Assembly (NCBI RefSeq): GCF_039595395.1
Contig: NZ_JBCNLP010000001.1
Span: 1,178,001-1,242,000 of the forward strand
DNA: 64,000 bases
From: Novosphingobium sp.
Lineage (GTDB): Bacteria > Pseudomonadota > Alphaproteobacteria > Sphingomonadales > Sphingomonadaceae
Reading direction: 5' to 3'
Part shown: positions 56,961 to 64,000 of the stretch, in pieces
Layout of the letters: each line of letters opens with the position of its first letter
How positions within the stretch are numbered: the first letter of the stretch is position 1
Made by a program: the position numbers and the translations under genes
The notes under the pieces: model-generated
What the model was told of the DNA's origin: nothing
The model's database searches: none
Seen by the model: only the letters and a program-made list of their open reading frames with translations

Positions 56961-57755
56961 ATGATGCAAGATCAAACCCACGATATCCTCGCCCATAATC
57001 AATCCGCCTGGGACAAACAGGCCGCCAGCAACTGCGCATGGTCGCAACCCGTTTCCGCTCGGACCATCGCAGAGGCCCGCGCGGGGCTATGGTCGGTGCC
57101 CCTGACGTCCGGCACCTTGCCCGCGCACTGGCTCGGCGATGTGCAGGGCCAGCGCATCCTCTGCCTTGCCTCGGCGGGAGGGCAGCAGGGGCCGGTGCTT
57201 GCGGCGGCGGGCGCGCAGGTGACGGTCTTCGACGCCTCGCAAGGCCAGCTTGAGCAGGACCGCATGGTGGCGGCGCGCGACGGCCTGTCCCTCGCCACGG
57301 TGCAGGGCGATATGCGCGACCTCTCGGCCTTCGAAGACGCCGCCTTCGACATCATCTTCCACCCGATCTCGAACCATTACGTGCCTGATGTGCGCCCGGT
57401 CTGGCGCGAAGCTTTCCGCATCCTGCGCCCCGGCGGCAGACTGCTGGCCAGCTTCTACAATCCGGTGATCTTCGTGGAGGATCGCGATCCAGCGCTGGCC
57501 GCACAGGGCCTGATCCGCCCGGCCCACACCATCCCCTATGCCGACACGCGCGATCTGGCGCCCGACAGGTTGCAGGCCAAAATGGAGGCCGGAGAGGCGC
57601 TGGTCTTCGGCCACAGCCTCACCGATCTGATCGCGGGACAGATCGCGGCGGGCTTTCTGATCGCAGGCTTTCAGGAAGACCCGGCGCCCACGCCACGCTT
57701 CACGATCGACCGCTATCTGCCGACATTCCTCGCCACGCTGGCACTGAAACCCTAG
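56961..57755 (+). CDS. Class I SAM-dependent methyltransferase
   Basis: 264 residues with a Rossmann-type methyltransferase core: ILCLASAGGQQGPVLAAAGA (motif I), VTVFDASQGQLEQDR (motif II), AFDIIFHPISNHYV (motif IV) and RILRPGGRLLASFYNP (motif V/VI). The substrate is unknown. The frame starts at 56871; ATG 56961 or 56964 is preferred because upstream residues match nothing. Confidence 0.82.
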   Translation: MMQDQTHDILAHNQSAWDKQAASNCAWSQPVSARTIAEARAGLWSVPLTSGTLPAHWLGDVQGQRILCLASAGGQQGPVLAAAGAQVTVFDASQGQLEQDRMVAARDGLSLATVQGDMRDLSAFEDAAFDIIFHPISNHYVPDVRPVWREAFRILRPGGRLLASFYNPVIFVEDRDPALAAQGLIRPAHTIPYADTRDLAPDRLQAKMEAGEALVFGHSLTDLIAGQIAAGFLIAGFQEDPAPTPRFTIDRYLPTFLATLALKP

Positions 57756-57773
57756 GGGTCCGAGCGCGCGGCA

Positions 57774-57805
57774 GGCCGGGTGGAGCAAGGTCGCTTCACC
57801 CGGCC
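57774..57805 (+). terminator. Weak terminator-like hairpin after the methyltransferase
   Basis: A 9-bp stem with arm GGCCGGGTG (57774-57782 with 57797-57805) and a 14-base loop; no T tract follows. Confidence 0.3.
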
Positions 57806-57920
57806 CGCGATTAAGCCGATCTTCAGCGTAAAGTGTCAGGCGCGGGAAACCAGGTCGATTGACCTCCCTGCAAAGGCGCGTCTCTATCCCCTGACATGAA
57901 GTTCTCGTCCGGAGCCTATC

Positions 57921-58817
57921 ATGTCATTGAGTAGTATCACCTCCGTCCTGGTCCCCGCGCAGTCGAAACCGGCCAGTTCCTCGGGCACCGGTGCGGCATC
58001 CGCGAGCCCGGCCAGCAGCCCGTCATCCACCACCACGGACACGAAAGACAACTCGACCCCGGCGGCGAGCAGCGGCAGCAGTTCCGGTTCCAACTCCTCG
58101 GCGGTGGTGTATCAGCCCGCGCCAGCCCCGAGCGAATCCCCGACCTATACGGCCCCGGCTTCCTCCTCCCAAGGCACGCCCGCGGCGTCGAGCAGCGCTT
58201 CATCCGGCAGCAGCGATCAGGCCAGCGCGTCCAGCCCTGCATCGGCATCAGCCAGTCCATCGCCCGCCGCAAGCAGCACGGCCACGCCCGCTCCATCCCA
58301 AGCGGGCGCCGCGTCAGGATCGGGCAGCACCTCAAGCGCAGGGGAGAATGCATCCGCATCGCCCGCGACCAGGGCCGAGGATGATAATGACACCGCCTCG
58401 ACCCCGTCACCGGCGGCGTCCGCTGCCGCGCAGCAGGTCGCTGCCCAGCAGGCGGCCAGTCCTGCTCCGACCACGACGAGCGCGCCCGATACGACCGGGA
58501 GCAGTGCGTCCGGCAATCAGGCGACTGTAACGGCTGTCGCATCGTCATCCAGCGCGTCACCCGCCACCTCCGGCACGGCACCCTCGCAGGGGCAGGCTGG
58601 GGCCAGCGCCAATCCGGCCAACGTCCAGTCGAGCGTGTTTACCCCTGCCGAAAAGCAGGCCTATGCGGTTGCCGGTCGCTCGCCGCTGGAAAAGGATACG
58701 GAGCAGGCCGCAACCCTGTCCGCCGGGCAGATCTGGGCCCAGCAGGCCTATGCGCTGTCCGGTGATGCTTCGGCGGGGCAGAACCAGCAGACTTCGCGGC
58801 TGGTGCGCTATATCTGA
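57921..58817 (+). CDS. Ser/Ala-rich low-complexity protein of unknown function
   Basis: 298 residues, largely disordered. Residues about 15-240 are made of Ser, Ala, Pro, Thr and Gly in irregular short runs. The first 12 residues (MSLSSITSVLVP) and the last 60 (VFTPAEKQAYAVAGRSPLEK, then a helix with QIWAQQAYAL) are ordinary sequence. There is no Sec signal or membrane segment. The reading frame is real by codon bias, as the third codon positions are G/C-rich throughout, but no function can be given. Confidence 0.6.
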   Translation: MSLSSITSVLVPAQSKPASSSGTGAASASPASSPSSTTTDTKDNSTPAASSGSSSGSNSSAVVYQPAPAPSESPTYTAPASSSQGTPAASSSASSGSSDQASASSPASASASPSPAASSTATPAPSQAGAASGSGSTSSAGENASASPATRAEDDNDTASTPSPAASAAAQQVAAQQAASPAPTTTSAPDTTGSSASGNQATVTAVASSSSASPATSGTAPSQGQAGASANPANVQSSVFTPAEKQAYAVAGRSPLEKDTEQAATLSAGQIWAQQAYALSGDASAGQNQQTSRLVRYI

Positions 58818-58840
58818 TCGGCGGTCCGATCAGCCTGCCA

Positions 58841-59611
58841 TCATCCCCGCTGTGCCGCGCGGATGATGGCGGCGAAGCGCCCGGCCTCGAGGCTGGCATG
58901 GCCGACCAGAGCGCCGTCGACATCGGGAATGCGCAGGATCTCGCCCGCATTGCCCTCATGAACCGAGCCGCCGTAAAGGATGGGCACGCGATCCGCCGCC
59001 ACGCCCGGCACCGCCCGCAGCGTTTCGCGAATAAGGGCATGCATGGCGGCGATGGCGTCCGCATCGGGCAGCAGGCCGGTGCCGATCGCCCAGACCGGCT
59101 CATAGGCGATGGCCAGCCGCGCGCTGGCTTCGGGATCGCCCGCGATGGCGGCCAGAGCATGAGACACCTGCCGCCGCACCGTCTCCCCGGCCAGCCCGGT
59201 CTCGCGCTCGTCCCGGCTTTCGCCCACGCAGAGCAGCGCCCGCAGCCCGCTGCCCAGCGCGGCGCCCAGCTTGTCGCGCACGATCTCGTCGGTTTCGCCA
59301 AAGCCGGTGCGGCGCTCCGAATGGCCCAGAATGACGAAGCCGGCACCGGCGTCGAGCAGCATCGGGGCTGAAATCTCGCCGGTGTAGGGGCCATCGGGCA
59401 GGGCGTTGCAGGTCTGGCCGCCGATCGCGATGTGCCCCGCCGCCTGCGCCCCGGCATGGATCAGCGTAAACGGCAGCGCCAGCGCGACATCGACTCCATC
59501 ACAAGCCTGCGCGGCCGCGTCGATCTCACGAACGGTGGCGAGCGAGGAACGCATCCCGTGCATTTTCCAATTGCCGACGATCCATGGTCGCCGTGCCGCC
59601 TGCCTGCTCAT
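58841..59611 (-). CDS. tpiA: Triosephosphate isomerase
   Basis: Interconverts dihydroxyacetone phosphate and glyceraldehyde 3-phosphate. The 256-residue barrel has catalytic Asn14 and Lys16 (GNWKMHG), the His in ILGHSERR, the Glu in AYEPVWAIGTG, and the phosphate loop LYGGSV. The block IGGQTCNALPDGPYTGEISA differs from the common AQN..YTGE(I/V)SA form, so this may be a second TIM rather than the main one. Confidence 0.9.
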   Translation of the reverse strand: MSRQAARRPWIVGNWKMHGMRSSLATVREIDAAAQACDGVDVALALPFTLIHAGAQAAGHIAIGGQTCNALPDGPYTGEISAPMLLDAGAGFVILGHSERRTGFGETDEIVRDKLGAALGSGLRALLCVGESRDERETGLAGETVRRQVSHALAAIAGDPEASARLAIAYEPVWAIGTGLLPDADAIAAMHALIRETLRAVPGVAADRVPILYGGSVHEGNAGEILRIPDVDGALVGHASLEAGRFAAIIRAAQRG

Positions 59612-59684
59612 TCGAAACCCTCGTTATGCCCGTTGGCTCGCTTTGTCGGGGGATCAAGGGGATGGCAAGAGGGGGGAAGGATAA

Positions 59685-59906
59685 ACGCAGGGGGCCATCG
59701 CCCCCTGCACCCCCGTTACGTCTCCCGACGAAGCGGCAGTGGCACACGATCCTTGCGTGTAACCTCCCTGCGCCGCAGGCAGTCGATCGTCCAGTGATGG
59801 GCTGCGCATGGATTTCTTGCCTGCGGCGCGGCAAGTCTGGCGCAACGCCGAAAGCGATGCACAAGGTCGACATTCATGGGAGCGCGAGGGTGTAACACCC
59901 TCGCAT
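59685..59906 (-). repeat. Repeat family A, divergent full copy (A7)
   Basis: The left palindrome has changed to arm GCAGGGGGC (59687-59708) yet stays complementary; the right palindrome has arm GCGAGGGTGT (59884-59904). The body keeps GCGCCGCAGGC and GCCTGCGGCGC and CATGGGAGC but otherwise differs strongly from A4-A6. Confidence 0.75.
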
Positions 59907-59920
59907 CTGTCTTTCTTCCC

Positions 59921-62026
59921 TCAAGCCGCCAAAGTCATCGCCATCCCATGCCGATGTGCGATTCTGAACTGCTTCATCTGCTCGGCCAGGTCCCCGGCCA
60001 ATTGCGACAGATTGTCGGCGGCGGCGGCGCATTCTTCCACCATGGCGGCGTTTTGCCGGGTGAAGCCGCCCATATGCTCCATATTGGCGTTGGCGGCACT
60101 GACGCTGCTGAGCTGCACCTCGCTGGCGGCCGAGATGCTCTGCGCCAGATCGCTGATCTCGCCCATGCGCGCGGTGATGCGGTCGAGCGCCTGCTCCATA
60201 TGGTCGACCAGCCCCACGCCGGTCTCGACCTGACGGATGCCGGCACCGATCTTCGTCTTGATGTCGGCGGCGGCCTGGGATGAGCGCACCGCCAGCGCGC
60301 GGACCTCGCTGGCCACCACCGCAAAGCCCCGGCCTGCCTCGCCCGCGCGGGCCGCCTCGACCCCGGCGTTGAGCGCCAGAAGGTTGGTCTGGAAGGCGAT
60401 GCCCTCGATCACCCAGATGATCTCGGCGATTTCGGAGGAGGAGCGCTGCATGGCATGCATGGATTCCATGGCCTGACGGATCACCGTGCCGCCCGCATCG
60501 ACCTCGCCGCGGAACTGGTCGATCACGGCGGTGGCCTGCCGGGCGGAGCGCGTCGTCTGCTGTGCCTGCGCGTTGATGTCCTTCACCGCCTGCGTCATCT
60601 GCGCGAGGCCAAGGGCCTGCCGCTCGGTCCGCTCGGCCAGATCGCGCGAGGCGGAGCGGATTTCCTCGGAGCCGACATTGACCGCGCCGGTGCTCTCCGA
60701 CACGGCGGCGAAAGCGGTGCCGACCCGCTGCATCGCCCGGTTGAAATCGGCCTGCAACTGCGCGAACATGCCATCGAAGCGGCCTTCCAGCGTGGCGGTC
60801 AGATCGCCCTGTGCGATGCGGGAGAGGCACTGCGCCAGCGCGGCGACGGCGCGGGCCTGCTCATCCTCGACGTGGCGCTTGGCGATGGCATTGTCCCGGA
60901 AGACCTCCAGCGCGGCCTGCATCTGGGCGATTTCGCGCGTGTCGCTCGAAGCCTGCGCAGGCGCGGCCAGATCGCCTCCGGCCAGCGCCGCCATATCGCC
61001 GCGCACCGCCTCCAGCGGCAGGCCGACGACACGCCGCGCCGTGCGGTCGAACTGCCAGATCAGCAAGCCGATCAACACCACGGCGGTCAGCAGCAACATC
61101 ATCTGGGTGCGGCGGGCCGGAGCCATCACGGCGGACATCGGCAGGTCGACCTGCGCGGCCCATTGCTCCTTGAAGCCGGGGAAGCGCACCGGCGTCTCGA
61201 CCCGCATCACCGGGCCCAGCACCGGATCATTGACGATGGCGAAGTCGCCGCTGCTCTTGGGCCCCTGCTTGCCGAGCAGCTTCCTGTCCGCATTGTAGAC
61301 ATAAAGGCGCGTGGCCGAGAGCAGGGTGATCCGCCCGCCGAACGGCACCCGGATGCGGCCGACCAGCGTCTGCAGATCATCGAGCGCGCGGTCGCCGCCG
61401 ATCACCGCGACGGCGTGGCCACCTTCGATGATCGGCCATTCGACCGAGGTCATCAGCACCGGCCGGTTGCCGACCATATAGGGATAGGGCTCGATCAGGA
61501 TCGGGCCGGGGCTGCGCAGCGACTGATAGTAGAAATCGGAGGAGGGGCCTTGCAGGTAATCCTTGACCGGATCGAGGGCCAGCCTGCCCTGGGCATCATG
61601 ATGCCAATAGGGGATGAAGCGGCCGGTCTTGTCATGGGCCACCTCATGCACGAAATCCTTGTCATGACCGTCGAAGGCATCGGGCTTCCAGATCGTCCAT
61701 GTGCCCAGCAGATCGGGGTTGTCGGCCAACGTGTTGCGCATGATCTCGCGGTAATAGGCGCGGTCGCGCAGGCCTGCCGCGCGGGCGGCCTTGAAGGCGG
61801 CCTGCTCGCCCGAGATCACGCCGATGGTCTCGCGGAATTCGGCGCGCACCTCGGCGGCGGCCTGCACGGCGACGACCTGGCTGATCTGGCGCGCCTGACG
61901 GCGGGCAGAGGCCTCGAAGATGACCGAGGTGATGAGCAGCGACACCGAGACGATCACCGCAATCACCACGGCGGCCCGGAAACTCAGCTTCGAGGATAGG
62001 GTCTTGAGCCGTTGCGGGCCGGGCAT
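59921..62026 (-). CDS. Methyl-accepting chemotaxis protein with Cache-type sensor
   Basis: 701 residues. Membrane segments at about 17-37 and 308-325 flank a periplasmic double-Cache-like domain (YYREIMRNTLADNPDLLGTW, EPYPYMVGNRPVLMTSVEW); a HAMP domain follows, then a signalling domain with the hairpin tip IEGIAFQTNLLALNAGVEAA near 545-565. No che genes are adjacent. The C-terminus lacks a NWETF-type receptor tail. Confidence 0.93.
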   Translation of the reverse strand: MPGPQRLKTLSSKLSFRAAVVIAVIVSVSLLITSVIFEASARRQARQISQVVAVQAAAEVRAEFRETIGVISGEQAAFKAARAAGLRDRAYYREIMRNTLADNPDLLGTWTIWKPDAFDGHDKDFVHEVAHDKTGRFIPYWHHDAQGRLALDPVKDYLQGPSSDFYYQSLRSPGPILIEPYPYMVGNRPVLMTSVEWPIIEGGHAVAVIGGDRALDDLQTLVGRIRVPFGGRITLLSATRLYVYNADRKLLGKQGPKSSGDFAIVNDPVLGPVMRVETPVRFPGFKEQWAAQVDLPMSAVMAPARRTQMMLLLTAVVLIGLLIWQFDRTARRVVGLPLEAVRGDMAALAGGDLAAPAQASSDTREIAQMQAALEVFRDNAIAKRHVEDEQARAVAALAQCLSRIAQGDLTATLEGRFDGMFAQLQADFNRAMQRVGTAFAAVSESTGAVNVGSEEIRSASRDLAERTERQALGLAQMTQAVKDINAQAQQTTRSARQATAVIDQFRGEVDAGGTVIRQAMESMHAMQRSSSEIAEIIWVIEGIAFQTNLLALNAGVEAARAGEAGRGFAVVASEVRALAVRSSQAAADIKTKIGAGIRQVETGVGLVDHMEQALDRITARMGEISDLAQSISAASEVQLSSVSAANANMEHMGGFTRQNAAMVEECAAAADNLSQLAGDLAEQMKQFRIAHRHGMAMTLAA

Positions 62027-62260
62027 GGGGCAGTCTCCTGCCGCCTTGAATGCCGATTTTATGCGAAAATCCGGTGAGCAAGGGCATCAGGGTTCGGCGC
62101 AGGACCTTGTTAGCATGTTGTAGAATGTTGCAGATTCGCTTGCGATCAGCGCACCATCGGCGCCGCCGTGAAATCGCCCCAGGAGGGACGATCAGCGCGC
62201 ATGCTGTGCGTGAGGAATAGCCGTGAAACCTTGGCTAAAGCTTTGGATCGGCAGGAAAAT

Positions 62261-62336
62261 TGGTGGGCCCGGCAGGATTCGAACCCGCGACCTAGCCGTT
62301 ATGAGCGGCCAGCTCTAACCGCTGAGCTACAGGCCC
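62261..62336 (-). tRNA. tRNA-Ile (anticodon CAT, lysidine type)
   Basis: A 76-base cloverleaf with encoded CCA. The acceptor GGGCCTG pairs with CGGGCCC (one wobble), the anticodon loop is CTCATAA, and the D arm reads GCTCAGCGGTTAGAGC. The body resembles E. coli ileX rather than tRNA-Met, so the C34 is probably modified to lysidine to read AUA. Confidence 0.9.
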
Positions 62337-62371
62337 CACCGGTCTCATGCCCGTTAGCCGGGCAAATCCCA

Positions 62372-63388
62372 TCAGGCAAGCACCACCGATGCCATGATCT
62401 CTTTCACCGATGTCGGCTTGACCCGCGCCGCGATCAGGCGGCTGAACACCGCGCGCCACCAGTCATACATGCGGTCCAGATCCTGAGGCGTGCGGACATA
62501 GGGCGTGTAGCCGGGGCTCAGCGACGGGCTGTGGAACGACAGCACCACCACCGGCAATTGCGCCGCCACCGCCAGATCGACCGCGCGCAAGGCCTCGGCG
62601 ATGGTTACGCCCTCTGGGGTCAGCGGAATGCGGTCGAGCAGGCGCAGGCGGGCCATCAGCCCCTGCATCCGCCCCATGCGCGACATTTTCGGGAACAGCT
62701 TCTGCCCCCATTGCCGCATGCCCCCGGCGAAGACCGAGGTCAGCGGCAATTCCATCAGCGTGCGCGCTTCGTCCACCCACCAGGGGCGCAGGCCCAGATG
62801 GCTGTAATCCGGCCCGCCCCAGCCCGAATAGTCGAAGCGCGAGCGCACCGATGTGTCGATGGCAATCCCCGCCTCCTTCAGGATGGCGGCGGTGTTGGGG
62901 CCGGTGCCATAGCGCCCGGCGCGATAGATCAGCGGCTTGACGCCGAAATTGCGCTCGATCGTGTCGTGCAGCTCCATGAACTTGGCGCGTTCAAGTTCGT
63001 AGGGAAGATTGCCCGCGAAGCTGTTGTGCTGGTTGACCTCTTCCTCATGCGGCGGGTTGACCCAGGGGTGAAGCTGCACCCCGATCTCGGCCTTGCCCTG
63101 CGCCAGCGGCTCGCGCAGCACCTCGGCGGCCAGAGGCGAGGTGGCGATCGGGTAGTCGATCAGATAGACCGGCACCACGCCGAAGCCACCGCAAAATTCC
63201 TGAAACTTGGTGATCCAGCCCACCGTGTCGACCGTGTGGCCGCTGGCGCGCAGCGGCTTGGTCCAGTCGAACTCTTCCTCGGTGTCCACGGTCAGCAGAA
63301 AGCGCTGGCCCATGCCGTCCTTGAAACGCACCAGAGCGTTCTCGCCGGGTGCGTCGCTCAATCGAAGGCTTGCCAAACTATGCCCCAT
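62372..63388 (-). CDS. Polysaccharide deacetylase-like protein (WalW-type)
   Basis: 338 residues. LTVDTEEEFDWTKPL near the N-terminus and GVQLHPWVNPPHEEE near residue 105 are the metal-site motifs of carbohydrate esterase-4-like deacetylases (TxDxEE, H-x-H variants). I know relatives annotated WalW in Sphingomonas and Xanthomonas, linked to cell-envelope polysaccharides. It starts nine bases after the stop of the partial histidine kinase gene, so the two are likely co-transcribed. Confidence 0.8.
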   Translation of the reverse strand: MGHSLASLRLSDAPGENALVRFKDGMGQRFLLTVDTEEEFDWTKPLRASGHTVDTVGWITKFQEFCGGFGVVPVYLIDYPIATSPLAAEVLREPLAQGKAEIGVQLHPWVNPPHEEEVNQHNSFAGNLPYELERAKFMELHDTIERNFGVKPLIYRAGRYGTGPNTAAILKEAGIAIDTSVRSRFDYSGWGGPDYSHLGLRPWWVDEARTLMELPLTSVFAGGMRQWGQKLFPKMSRMGRMQGLMARLRLLDRIPLTPEGVTIAEALRAVDLAVAAQLPVVVLSFHSPSLSPGYTPYVRTPQDLDRMYDWWRAVFSRLIAARVKPTSVKEIMASVVLA

Positions 63389-63397
63389 TCGGCGCGC

Positions 63398-64000
63398 TCA
63401 GGCCGCAGAGCTTGCGGACTGTCCCTTGTCGCCGGGATGCCCTTCGCTAGGTTCCAGCGGCATGCGGGTCAACCCCGGCAAATGTATGGACAGCATGGCA
63501 TTCTCCCGCAGCAGCCGCCCGCCGGCCGCGCGTGCTTCGGCGGCGGCGAGGCGCAGGGCGAAGCCGGTGCCGAACATGCCGGCCCATGGCGCGCCGCCCT
63601 GGCCATGGCCGTCACCGGCGCCAGCGTGGAACAGCCCGACATTGCCGAGCCCGGCCAGAGCGGCGGGCAGCGACATGGTGATGGCGATCTGGCCACCGGC
63701 CTGTTCCGGCGCCTGAGTGAGCGAAATCGTCAATTGCTCGTCCGCCACCGCATGGCTGGAGAGCGCGGCGAGCAGGCGCCAGATCAGCCTTTCGGCCTCC
63801 AGCGCGGGCAGGGCGACGGGCATGGTGCTGTCCGCGCCCGAGAGCACCATATGCAGCCCGCGCGCCTGTGCTTGCGGGGTCAGGCGGGCCAGCGCGGCCT
63901 TCAGACATTCGGCCATGTCGCAGGCGCCGCTGGCCAGTTCCATCGCGCCGCTGTCGAGGCGGGCGAAGCGCTCCAGCTCCTCAAACCCTGCCAGCATGCG
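63398..64000 (-). CDS. Sensor histidine kinase-like protein, C-terminal part (partial)
   Basis: The frame runs off the window. What is seen resembles the end of a histidine kinase: a dimerisation-like helix (FEELERFARLDSGAMELASG), then a poorly conserved ATPase domain ending GTGFALRLAAAEARAAGGRL. The N and G boxes are degenerate, so it may be inactive or highly diverged. It lies immediately upstream of the WalW-like gene. Confidence 0.6.
   Translation of the reverse strand, partial: RMLAGFEELERFARLDSGAMELASGACDMAECLKAALARLTPQAQARGLHMVLSGADSTMPVALPALEAERLIWRLLAALSSHAVADEQLTISLTQAPEQAGGQIAITMSLPAALAGLGNVGLFHAGAGDGHGQGGAPWAGMFGTGFALRLAAAEARAAGGRLLRENAMLSIHLPGLTRMPLEPSEGHPGDKGQSASSAA

Noticed and set aside
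60455..61999. 514-codon plus-strand frame
   Set aside because: Antisense shadow of the chemotaxis receptor, His/Arg/Gln-rich nonsense.

Overview
The window is GC-rich chromosomal DNA from an alphaproteobacterium, most likely a sphingomonad (Novosphingobium or a close relative). The evidence is protein style (PTR1-like SDR, DUF3422, WalW-like deacetylase), an alphaproteobacterial LexA box (GAAC-N7-GAAC) in front of uvrA, and a 2-oxoglutarate dehydrogenase cluster next to mdh. The genus is inferred from remembered families, not from a search.

Layout. 1-9080: 3' part of the spc ribosomal-protein operon (rplX end, rplE, rpsN, rpsH, rplF, rplR, rpsE, rpmD, rplO, secY, adk), then the alpha operon (rpsM, rpsK, rpoA, rplQ). 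Terminator-like hairpins sit at many junctions. 9330-12780: a secreted S9 prolyl oligopeptidase, a fatty acid hydroxylase-family membrane enzyme and a small secreted protein. 12855-20518 (minus strand): mdh, sucD, sucA, sucB, lpd, the TCA-cycle block. lpd carries a one-base frameshift. sucD looks like a Pseudomonas/sphingomonad mosaic with two compensating frameshifts near the junction. 21123-34490: a small protein, a SleB-type cell wall hydrolase, SOS-controlled uvrA, a Pseudomonas-like argG, a hydrolase/SDR pair, a PhzF-family enzyme, rlmN and secreted hypotheticals. 34532-36972: amtB, a candidate small RNA and a GreB-like factor. 37014-42987: a TetR regulator with palindromic operators, an OMF-MFP-DHA2 tripartite efflux operon and an AEC transporter. 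43102-51637: a Kef-type antiporter, tRNA-Pro(TGG), a glycine-zipper protein, a TonB-like protein, a ProX-like deacylase, DUF3422, GIY-YIG, an alpha/beta hydrolase and a PP2C-like phosphatase. 51718-56734: an AraC regulator and a second tripartite efflux operon. 56961-64000: a methyltransferase, a Ser/Ala-rich protein, a triosephosphate isomerase, a chemotaxis receptor, tRNA-Ile(CAT), a WalW-like deacetylase and the end of a histidine kinase-like gene.

The most unusual content is intergenic. Repeat family A (about 210-230 bp, seven full or partial copies) has mutually inverted ends, each ending in its own hairpin palindrome. The palindromes change sequence between copies but keep their pairing, and two half-copies face each other across the foreign-looking argG. 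Repeat family B (two copies) folds into arms that also covary, with the full copy predicting a closed three-arm structure; each copy abuts a stop codon. I see no CRISPR array, no intact transposase and no phage genes.

Start codons were moved downstream of the longest frame where family length, signal peptide or a Shine-Dalgarno sequence supported it. All functional calls rest on reading motifs and remembered family members; none was searched against a database.
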